NCBI GenBank assembly: GCA_034008185.1
Contig: CM067089.1
Coordinates: forward strand, 21,092,213 to 21,156,212
Length of the DNA stretch: 64,000 bases
Reading direction: 5' to 3'
From: Gorsachius magnificus
Lineage: Eukaryota; Chordata; Aves; Pelecaniformes; Ardeidae
The notes under the pieces: generated by a model
What the model was told of the DNA's origin: nothing
The model's input: only the letters and a program-made list of their open reading frames with translations
Databases searched by the model: none
Shown: one piece after another, positions 50,833 through 60,300 of the stretch
How the letters are laid out: each line of letters opens with the position of its first letter
Numbering within the stretch: position 1 is the first letter of the stretch
Position numbers and translations under genes: made by a program

Positions 50833-51069
50833 AGAATTTGTAACATGTGAAAACAGGCACAAATCACCGTTCTTCTCTCTTCACACAGTTCAAATTCATG
50901 TCTCCTTTTCACATATTAAAAGAAATTACATTGTCCGATTGATGCTCAAGATCTATCAGGTAGGTTCTTGTTTAACAGTCCTGCTACTTACTTTTGGCAG
51001 CTCTCAATTTTAAAAAATGTTATATCTGTTCAAATGTTTCTTTCTGATGGGAAACTAATATATTGGTGT

Positions 51070-51168
51070 GTAAGCATATACATATATATAAATATATATG
51101 TACGCATATACACACACGCATGCATTCACAACTCTACATATAGCTATACATACAGCTATATAATCTTT
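51070..51168 (+). repeat. Degenerate (TA)n/(CA)n microsatellite tract
   Basis: Runs such as ATACATATATATAAATATAT, ATACACACACGCATGC and ATAGCTATACATACAGCTAT make up an alternating pyrimidine-purine stretch that may form cruciform or Z-DNA. It has no coding capacity. Confidence 0.8.
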
Positions 51169-52439
51169 TGCAGTTTTACTTGTTCATCATCTGTATTTGA
51201 AGAGAAATATTTTACAACTAAGAGCAGTTAATACTGGAGATTTCTTCAACAGTAATAAGTAACATTAACTTACATTAATCTTATTTACAATAATGCTAAA
51301 CTTACTACATAATGCCAGCTCCAAAACCAGCAAGTAACTGAGCTGAAGAACGCAATGTAATGTGAAACTGTGGGCAACAACATAAACAACTTATTTTACA
51401 CTACAATGAAGCAAAGAAACCTTTTAAAGAAAAGTTAATTTTGTAAATTAAAATAGGTCTGACCTAAAATAATTTGTTTCCCAAAAAAATACTTTGTTCT
51501 TTGACCTGGTGTTTATGAATAGCATTTGCAAGTAACATATGACTGTGCTGTAGGAAAATTATATTAATGGATTCACAGCATTACAGACATGGAAATATCC
51601 ACATATAACATACGAGGATTTAACCAAGTAATTTCTTCTGCAAAATCTTCCGTACAATCTATAAATCTTTACACAGAATTTGGTTTTGTATTTTCTCATC
51701 TGGTTATATTATGTTCAGATCATAGAAGCTAAAGTATATTTTGATTTTACGTTAATATTCCTATGGGTCTAAAGCTATTTTATCTGTAAGATGGTATCTC
51801 CGTAGAGCTGTATAAGGCAGCTCTACTTTGCTTTGAAATAAATTTGCTTTCTCAAAGAGCAGTTTATGCTTTGGTGTAGTTTTAGACATTAAAAGAAATA
51901 AATCTTAAATTTAATCTCCCGATCTTTCTATTGCCTTAACCAATCCCCCTCTGTAGTACCAGTTATGCTTAATAGATGGTAACAAAAGCTGTCAAGCACT
52001 AAATTTTGCATATTTAAAAGCTAAAAATAAAGGATAGCTCCTGAGAAATAACTTGTTATTAAATTCCAAATTTCATGCATGAGTGCAACTGCTTTTTAAT
52101 AAAGAACAACTATCTTAAAAAATATGAAACTATTTTAAAATCATGTCTTCCATCACGTTTTTATTGACATTTCTTCCAACTAGTACCCGTCTGATCACGA
52201 ATAAAGACGTTAAGATGCTTCAAACATTTCTGGTGGACTGAATTCCCACAGAAACCTTTTTATGGCAGGATTTGCAAACGTAAAGATCAATGTGACATTT
52301 TAAAGTGACAACAATAGCAGCTTCTGACTTACTTCACCGGTAGGAAATTTCTGCTAAGGAATATGGATATCCTGATATCAGACAGAAATAAAGGAAAACG
52401 ATGCGAGGTGAAGAGAAAGTTCAGCGATTTCTGAAAAGC

Positions 52440-53260
52440 AACGAGACCCTAAGCAAGTACCTAAACCCGCCGCGGCGCTCCGGTCACCTGCCGAAGTTGG
52501 AAGGATGAGGCGCTGTAACCAATAAAAAGGGCAACCGGTGCTCGAGAGGTCTCGGAGAGAGAAGAGGAGCCGGAGGGAGGAAAAGGGCGATTACCTTCGG
52601 GGTTGCCCAGGGGGGGCCGCCTCCCACCCCACCCCCGCCCCGAGCCGCCTCCGCGTCCCCCCGGCCACGCAGAGCCGGGTCCCGCCGCCCGGGGGCTCTC
52701 CCAGTGCCCCGCGCTGCCGCTTGGAAGCGGGCGGTGACAAGGTCGGGGTTAAGCACCAGTCAGCGAGGGGCCCCCCCGTGTCCCCGCCCGCTCCCCGGCG
52801 AAACCCCCCGGGCCCCGGACCCCCGCCGCCGGGCCCCGCGGCCCCCCGGCCCCGCCACCGGGGTCCCGCTGCGGCCCCCCGCGGCGGGGGCTCTCCGGCC
52901 CAGGTCCCCGCCGTCGCGCAGGGCGCGCCCCTCCCACGATCCCGCTACGGCCGCGTCCCCACGAGCCCCCCCCCCCGCCGGGGCCGCCCGGCCCCCAGGG
53001 CCGCGCCGCGCCCCCCCCCCGGCCCCCCCCCCCCGCGAGGCTCCCCGCCCGAGGGCCCCGGGAAACGCCACCGCGGCGGCCCCCCCGGGGGCCGCCCCCC
53101 CCCCGGGCCCCTGCCGCCCCCCCCCCGGGCCCTCTGCCGCCCCCCCCGCGGAGCCCTGCCCGCGGCAGAAGCGCCCCGGGAGCGGCCGCCAACTGCGGCG
53201 AGGGGGGCGGACGGGACTCCCCCGTGCAAGGGCACTTCAGAAAGAGGAGTTTCCCTTAAA
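52440..53260. promoter_or_regulatory. CpG island 1, extremely C-rich on +
   Basis: This block is dense in CpG and contains many C6-C12 runs on + (for example 53011-53034), so the complementary strand is rich in potential G-quadruplexes. Long frames on both strands here are products of base composition (Pro/Arg/Gly/Ala only) and not genes. On the minus strand a possible donor CTTCGGCAG|GTGACC lies at about 52486-52497, near CCAAT (about 52517). The island could therefore be the promoter and 5' non-coding exon of ZNF488, which is transcribed away from here. Confidence 0.5.
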
Positions 53261-53860
53261 GTCGGGGCAAAACACCCAGCAGAACAAAACCTCCTCCAAA
53301 GCCTCTTGCCGGCCGTAGCGTCTGGCAGCGCTTTTTTGAATGTAAGGCTGTTCGGGGAGCTGCAGGTATGGACGAGAACGGCTTAAAGAGAAAATTACCG
53401 CTTCGCAGAAAGTACTCGCAGGATACAAAATTAGGAATTTGTTTGAGGTCTGAAACGGTTTGTGGCACAGCTGGTATGTAAAATAAAACCATCAAACGTC
53501 TTGTCATAATCAAATATTCCCTAAATCTGGACTAGCGACATTGCTTTTGAAAGATGTCGTTCCATATAAATGCCTTTAACGCCTGGTGGAAAATTCTTAT
53601 GAACGTGTTGACAAATGAAATAACCCGGGTTATTTGATTAGTGTCCATGTAATCTGAATATTGGCTTGTATCGGGAAAAGAAACGTCAGCCCGTTAATGC
53701 TTTTGAAAGGATGGATTTTCGCTGCAATTAAAGAGCAACCTTACACCAATAAAGAAAGTGGATCACGCACTACGCGTTCGGGGCTACGGGGATTAAAGAG
53801 GATGAAGTCAAGGGTTTGTGTCGTCTTGTAAAACTCAGCTCGGGCAGAACGCACAACGCT
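53261..53860. other. AT-richer gap between the two CpG islands, CpGs retained
   Basis: Composition drops to ordinary AT content, but CpG dinucleotides and compact motifs (CCATATAAATGCC, GCTGCAATTAAAGAGC) persist. This suggests an unmethylated conserved regulatory segment. It includes the perfect palindrome at 53618-53635. No gene is visible. Confidence 0.4.
53618..53635. repeat. Perfect 18-bp palindrome
   Basis: AAATAACCCGGGTTATTT equals its own reverse complement, with CCCGGG at the centre. It may be a binding site for a dimeric factor or simply a chance palindrome. Confidence 0.9.
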
Positions 53861-54068
53861 ACCGAGCGCAGCGGGGGCTCCGTAGCCGCCCCACCGCCGC
53901 CGCCTTCCCCCCTCGCAGGGACGAGCTCGTGTGCCGGTGGCACCCCTCAATCCTCCTTTGGGAACCCTTCTGATTTGGGGTGCGGATGTCAGGAAATCGA
54001 GGCGAACAATTCCCACCGCACTTCGTGTCGCAAGAGTTTGTGGTTTTGCAACCTTCACGCGCACGGCA

Positions 54069-54200
54069 TCATAGAATCACAGGGTCGTTTAGGTTGGAAA
54101 AGACCTCTAAGATCAAGTCCAACCGTTGACCCAACACTGCCACCCCACCACTAAACCATGTCCCCAAGCACCTCATCCACCCGTCTTTTCAATAGCTACA
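54069..54200 (-). mobile_element. CR1 LINE 3' end fragment, antisense
   Basis: TCATAGAATCACAG followed by TTTAGGTTGGAAAAGACCTC, AAGATCAAGTCCAACCGTTG and CTAAACCATGTCCCCAAGCA is the reverse complement of the classic avian CR1 3' end. About 130 bp remain. The copy is well preserved, so it is a fairly young insertion inside a promoter CpG island. Confidence 0.93.
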
Positions 54201-54891
54201 GAAGGCGCAGGGAGGGGTAATGCAGAGGCTGGCGCCTGCCCTGCGGCGCTGGAGCCACCGCGGGGCCGTGCGCCGAGGTGACCCGTGCGCCCCGGACTGA
54301 GACCCGCACCCTACGGCCGGCTCAGCCCTCACCGCTTCGGTTTTCCTTCCAGCAGCGAACGAGCGAATGAGCCCGGGCGCCCGGGTCCCCGGCAGCCGCG
54401 GGGGTGCCAGCCCGGCCCGGCCCGCCCTGCCTGCGCGCCCCCCCCCCCGGCCGCCCCGCGCACGCTGCGCTCGGGGCCCGGGCCCCCCCCCCGGCCCCTA
54501 GGGCCCGGGGGAAGGGGGGGGCAGCGCGACGCTCCCCGGTGTTTTTTCGGCTCAGCACTGACCCTGGCAGCCCCCAGCCAGTGCCAGCCGCGGGGGTACC
54601 GTGGCCTTCGCTAAAACGTGTCCCCCTCACCGGTACCGCGTATCCTTTGGAGAAGGCGGGTCAGGCAGCCTGCTCTCTTTGCAGAATAAGGTGATTTGTC
54701 CGTGATCGGAGGAGGGCGACGCACCTCATCACAAAATAGTTATCACAGCCAGATTTTTCCTCGTAGAGCCTTATCCTGCTTTGGAGACTGCCTCGAAGCC
54801 TGCCACGTTATTTCGCGAAACAATCACGAAGCACCGAGGGAATCCGAAGCTATTCGCATTTTTATTTCGCCCCGAAAGGCCGCGGTGGCTG

Positions 54892-54931
54892 CGGGGAGGG
54901 GGGGGACGGGACGGGGGGACGGGACGGGACG
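54892..54931 (+). repeat. (GGGAC)n-like G-rich simple repeat
   Basis: GGGGAGGGGGGGGACGGGAC followed by repeated GGGAC units gives at least five G-tracts in 40 bases on +, enough for an intramolecular G-quadruplex. Confidence 0.85.
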
Positions 54932-56330
54932 ACTGCTTCGGGCGGGGGTAGCGGGGGCGGCCGGAACGCGGTGCCGGGGCTGCGGCTCCTGGGGCTGCAG
55001 GCTGCGGGCGGTAGCGGGCACCATCGAGGCCGAAGCTCCGGAGGAGCGGGAGGGAGTGGGATTCCTGCTGCCCAGCAGCCGCTTGCTCATTTTTTGTGAA
55101 TGTCACCAGGGAGGATGTGGGTTTCTTGTATTTCTCCATGATCTAAGCAGTCGCTGGGTCTCAATTGGCCCGTGCACAAACTCCTTTAAAGTGGTTAGCC
55201 CAAGCAGCGCATTCAACTTCGAGCTGGGCATAGTTAAAACCGGGCGAGCGGCTGGAAGCCGGTGGGACCCTCTCATCTTTTCTTGATAAGTCCCCGACCG
55301 CCGCCGCGGTCGGACGCGTCTGAACTCTGTCCAGCACAGGAACGGGGAACTGAAACCCAGACGCTTTTCCCGCAGCGCGAACTTTATGTCAGACTTGAGG
55401 GCGGCAACCTACCCCGCGCAAAACCCGCGAGGGGCTGCTGGAGGGGGCACCGGCTCCGACAGGGAAGGGGCTCAGCGCTCAGCGCGGCGGGGGCGGGCGC
55501 GCCGCATCCACGCGTGTCCTTGTCGGGCGCAGAGGGAAAGGGCCCGCCGGTTGCGCGGGGGCAGCCCACCGCTGCCCGACAGAGCCGCGCACCTACCGCG
55601 GAGCCGGCGGGGCCGGGGCGGAGCTGCGGGGAACACCCGCCCACGGCCCAGCGCTTCCCGCTCCTCCCGCGGGGTAGCGGGCTGAGCCCCGCCCGGGTGG
55701 GCCCTTGAGCCGCCGCGGGGGGGGGGGGTTAGTCCTGGCTGCTGGCAGGGAAAGGCGGCTGCTGGCCCGGGGGAAAGGGCCCCGGAAGGGGGGGGGGGCA
55801 CGCCCCTCGGGGCATGGCTGCCCCCGACCTCGACTCGCGTTCAGAAGCCTCCCCCCAAGAAAGAGAGAGGCACGTCTCGTCCCAACTCTGTCATGCAAAG
55901 TGACTCCGCTCGCATCCCTCCCCGTGGCTCTTGTCATTAATTAGGGGCTGCAACGGGTGTGGGGGAGGGGGAAGCGGCTGGAAGCCACTAATTATTCAAA
56001 CTTCGGAGGCAGCAGCCAGATGAGCTGGGTCAGCCCTTCAGGGCACTTTGTAACCTGTGTGTATCAGGCGGGGCCTGATTGCGCTACCGTGCAATTAAGA
56101 GATTTCGTTTCATCATTACTCATTGCCTGCGGGATGTGTGCAGACCCCGGTGTGAGTGAACCAAGTATTTTGTTTTTACCAGGGACGGGGACGAGAATTT
56201 GCTGTGGCATGAGAGTGGCGAAAACCTGTCCTTACACCACCCCCAGGCAATAACCTTTTTAACTGCACGGATGTCCTGCAACGCAGTCTTTCACAAGTGC
56301 TCCCTCACGTGTGTCTGTCTGTCCGTCTGT

Positions 56331-56378
56331 GTCCTGTCCTGTCCTGTCCCGTCCCGTCCCGTCCCGTCCCCCCCCCGG
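56331..56378 (+). repeat. Pentanucleotide (GTCCT)n/(GTCCC)n microsatellite with C-run
   Basis: GTCCT units are followed by GTCCC units and then a C9 run. The shift from T to C variants indicates slippage with a point change. It follows a (TGTC)n-like stretch (56311-56330). Confidence 0.9.
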
Positions 56379-57174
56379 TTTGTCACAGGTTTTTGCAATG
56401 CCGCCCATCATCCCCACAGCAACTTCTTTCCGCCCCGGTGGCTACCGGTCCTCAGCTCTGGCCGCCTTGGGGACCCCGTTGCTCCCAGAGCCCGCGGGCG
56501 AGGGGCAGAGCGGATTTGCAGCGATGCCCCGGGGTACGGCCGGGCTGCTGGGGCCCCGGCCCGGGGGCGGCCGGCACGGAGCCGCTTCCGCGGGGCAGCG
56601 CGCAAGGGCGGCGGGGGCGGCCGCGCTCCCTTCCCCGCCGCGGCTGCCAGGCGGGCCGCCCGGGAGGGGGGGCGCCCGCCCTGTGCCCGCGGGGGGGCGC
56701 GGAGAGGCGGCGGGGCTGGGGCGCAGCGGTCCCCGCCGCCGGTCCCCCTCTTGCAGCAGCCTGTCCCACCTCGGTATCCCGGAACAGGAAAGTCCCGGTT
56801 CAGCTTTCCCCCCTAAGATCCTGTCTCCCCCCTCCCGCTCCCCTCCCTCTGCCCCTTCCTGCCGCTGGCCCTCGCGCGAGAAGCCGCTCCTCTCCCCGCG
56901 GGACGGGGCCGAGCGGGGCGGCCGGCCGGGGCATGGGGAGGGGGCCTGTGGACCACCCGTCCGGGCTCAGCCCCCAGCCCTCATCTAGCAGACCGGTGCC
57001 CGGCGGGCAGGGCTGCCTTGGGCACGCCTTGATCCTGAAGTTAGCGATACTTTTTTTTCCCTCTTCTTTCTTCTTCTCCCCCCCCCCGCTTCCCTTGGTG
57101 CTTCCGACGAGCCCGTAAGGTCTGCAGCGGGAGAGAGAGACTGGGGGAGGAGGAGGAATTAAGGAAGGGAAAAG

Positions 57175-57335
57175 ATGGCGAGTTGCAGGAGCAGCGTGGA
57201 GAAAGCAGCGGTTTTGTGCTGCTTCTTGCTGGCGATGGGGAGCCTGACCTCCTGCGCCCGGCCGGAGGAGGAGGAAGAGCAAGAAGAGCAGCGCTCCTGT
57301 CACGGTGCCTTTGATCTCTACTTCGTCCTGGATAA
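57175..57335 (+). CDS. ANTXRL: First coding exon of an anthrax toxin receptor-like protein (partial gene)
   Basis: The ATG at 57175 opens a 161-nt frame ending at the donor GGATAA|GTAAGT, phase 2. It encodes a basic-hydrophobic signal peptide (VLCCFLLAMGSLTSC), an acidic Glu/Gln linker (EEEEEQEEQ), and CHGAFDLYFVLD, the first strand of the VWA domain. ANTXR1 and ANTXR2 have the same C-x-G-x-FDLYF(I/V)LDK signature, with the MIDAS DxSxS motif split by the intron. Family members are type I membrane proteins with an extracellular, metal-dependent ligand-binding VWA domain. Location beside RBP3/ZNF488 points to ANTXRL instead of ANTXR1 or ANTXR2. The remaining exons lie beyond the window. The frame is too short to stand out as an open reading frame but is supported by family motif, donor and promoter context. 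Confidence 0.82.
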
Positions 57336-60300
57336 GTAAGTGACAGTCGCATTTAAAAACGTTTATTCACCCTTCAGTGCCTCCTTGCAGCCGCAGGAGC
57401 GTTGTTTCCCCTGTGTCCCCGGGTGCCTTCCCCCACCTCCTCTGATGCCAAACATGATATGTGGGGGCAGGGTTCTTATTTTTGCTCCCCCAAACTTGCA
57501 CGTTTCCCAAGCGGAGCATTTAAGGGAGCACTGTGCTTTATCCTGAGTTAGCTGTTACATGCAAACTTGGGAAATCAGGACACCTTCAGGTTGTGGTGTG
57601 TGGGCGGTGAGTGTTGGATTCGAGGGGATGTTGGTCAGGGCCCCCAGCACTCCTGGAGTTTGATGCCAAGACTCAGGCTAAGTGCTGAGATGTTACCTGT
57701 GGGATTTAGCAGCGCCAGGGATGTGCAGACCTACTTGAAGTTAAGACTTCGGCTGCTTTTATGTAATGGTTGCTTTTTACAGGCTCCCTGTAAGGTTTTA
57801 TAAAACTTGTTTCTGCTCAACTTCTTTGGAATTGTCTAAACTTGTGTTTGAGTTACATCTATTAAAATGGGTTGGCAAATACTTTAATGCTATGTTAGCC
57901 CAATTTAGGTGTGGCCAGAGGGTATGGCTAAGCTCGCATTCATAGGCACGTTGCAGCAAGCACTAGCAAAGTGAGCAGTAAACTAGTGCACCCACAGGTG
58001 TTTTTCAGAAGGCACAACTTTGTTTCTCCTGATGCACTGCTCCAGCTTGATAGTCAAGGGTTAAACTCAAGGAATAAATTGTTAGTCTCCTACATATACT
58101 CAGTGTGATGGTTGTGTTATCCAATATATCCTGGGTTACACATGTGACACTGTTATGAAAGGCTGAAGCCTTTTCTTCATGATTCTTACCCGTAAGCCAG
58201 GTATGAAGGCTGCATCATGGTCTTTCCTGGTTGGGAGAACTGTTAAGTCCACCAGGCTGCCTGCACAGCCTGCATGAGGCAAAAAGCCACCATCACTCAG
58301 GAGGCAGTATATTCCCATATTCAAGAAGAAGAAAAAAAAAGTTCTACTAAGTAATGATTCTGGTTTTAGAGCAAAAGGACCTGAAGACCAAAGGCATTCT
58401 GCTTTTCTAAAAGATGCAGTAATGTACCATGTGGTCACTGTTTTGTTTTCTTTCACTAAGAACTTGTTCCTGAAGTAACCTGCGTGTCTAGAAAGAGCTC
58501 TGTGGGGGACTAGTAGTTCTCAAATTCATTCTTGCCAGGCTTTCAAGAAGTGACTGGTACTGTTGGTATGCTCACTTCCCATATTGAATTCCCTGTAACA
58601 ATAAATGCTGGTGACTGCAGTATGGGTTCTCCCTCTAATATGGTATCTGTCCTCCACAGTGCAAATTCCTTCTCTGAAATGGCACTGTGTACCCCTAGCA
58701 GTCACCTGTGATACTTTTCACCTGTAGGTCAGAAAGCACTTTCCTGGTGTGATTGCTGTTATTGCACATATTGTATCTGGGGAAATCAAGGCAGAGAAGA
58801 GTCATGTACTGAGAGTTACTGATGTGTCAAACAATAGAAAGTTGGTTGTGCAAGCAAGTTCCTCTTTAGCACTGTGGACATGCAATCATACATTTTCTTC
58901 TAGTAGGCTACAGGTCTTATATCTTGGCTCAAGTGCTATTTACTCGGTACTTTGGCTCACTGGAGTCTCAATCTGATTCTGGTTGAAGTAAAAGTCATGC
59001 ACTTTGGTTCTAGTGGGAAAATTCTCTTTGGCTGAAGTCACAGACTGAGTCCTTATAACCTCTGAGATGCTGAAAGAGGAACTCGTTGGTAAAAAGCTGC
59101 AGTAAAAGTTATTTGGGCCCCTGGGCAGTTTTAGAATCCATCCCTGCTCCTACGGAGTCAGTGGCAATGCAGTGGCAAAGCTGCTTTTGGCCTCAGTGAG
59201 ATTGCATTACAGCCCATATGGGTAATATTAGTGCCAGGTCTGAGGAGCCGTAGGTCCCATGCTGCCTTCCTGCTGTAACCAAATGTGTGTGGTACTTGGG
59301 GAGGTGGGGGTGGCTGAGGGGGTATTTAGTCCCAGCTGTGTTCTGTGGCATCTAACACAGCACAGGGAGCTTTATGGAGGCAGGGAGGATTCACTGAATG
59401 GACAGACTCTGGATTTTGGGACAGTTCATCAGGAAGGAACTAGATAATCCATTCGTGTTGAGAAGGGTCAGGGTATTCCCGGTAGGGAGAAGGCAGGAAG
59501 CCAGTCAGAAGCAGCTGGTCAAATCTGAAAATGCAGTGGACACATAGTTTTTTTTTTAGAATTGGATCCATGCTGATACATATCCGGGAAGAATTCTGGC
59601 TCTAGCTTCTAATGAGAGAATCCCATTAAAACCCCAGCCCTATATACCACAGAGCATCCCCACATGGCCTGGGGATCACCTCCATTGGTGCCTTTGCCAG
59701 CCTGGAGTTAGATGTGTTCAGTCTTAATTAGCTGTCTAACCATGGGATTGAAGCACTGGCTCTGTGAGAACTCCAGGCTTTAATCCTGTGACCCTGTAGC
59801 ATGCTCTTTAGCTGAATGACAGTCCTTGTCTCTGAAGTCAGCCTGGGTGAACCAAAATGACTTTAAATCTGCTTTGCTTTGGTTCCCCATAGAAAGATGT
59901 AATCTCAGATCAGTAGGAGGCAAATTGGAAGAAGATGACAAACCTTTCTCCTGATGCGTATAAGCACTGTGTGTTACTGCAATGACTTTATTGGGGCATG
60001 ATTTTTCCTTTTCATTCTGCCAGGCAAAATCTGTGGGGATTTAATCCTGCAGGCAACAACCGTCAGATGGAAAAGATCATCTGCTGGTGAATTTATTGGT
60101 ATAATATATGCTGCCAGTTAGAAAAAGGAACTCAGTCATTTCTTACAGTTCTTCCTCTGCTTATAGTTGATTGCAGACCTTTATGCTAAGTCTATGGGAT
60201 AGGCAAGATCAGACCAATGGAACTAAGCCTTGGATGTCCAAGCAGCTGGCACGGTGAAAGGGAAAAGCAGCTTGTGTGGGAGGGAGACCTGCCACCATCC

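Larger units (their letters stand above)
39424..52440. other. Non-coding flank and probable 5' intron(s) of ZNF488
   Basis: Because the first coding exon has an acceptor just before its ATG, the ZNF488 promoter and 5' non-coding exon lie somewhere in or beyond this 13-kb stretch, plausibly in the CpG island at 52.4-53.3 kb. I recognise a CR1 fragment, a solo LTR, simple-sequence tracts and one weak candidate exon, each listed separately. The rest is unique AT-rich sequence with no supported gene. Confidence 0.5.
53861..57300 (+). promoter_or_regulatory. CpG island complex 2, promoter region of the ANTXR-like gene
   Basis: High GC and near-undepleted CpG run from here to the first coding exon at 57175. 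The complex is interrupted by a CR1 insertion (54069-54200) and by less GC-rich patches at 54.7-54.87 and 55.92-56.3 kb. G/C runs at 54.44-54.52, 55.72-55.80 and 56.6-56.7 kb give strong G-quadruplex potential. A purine-rich leader (GGGAGAGAGAGACTGGGGGAGGAGGAGGAATT) directly precedes the start codon. Where transcription starts is not visible. Confidence 0.65.

Noticed and set aside
52538..53386. 282-codon and 204-codon Pro/Arg/Gly-rich frames on + and matching frames on -
   Set aside because: These come from base composition in the C-run CpG island: several overlapping long frames on both strands, only Pro/Arg/Gly/Ala, and no domain or splice logic.
56199..57118. Several 200-270-codon frames upstream of the ANTXR-like exon
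   Set aside because: Stop codons are rare in this GC-rich DNA. The frames overlap in different phases, include a translated microsatellite, and have no recognisable domains.
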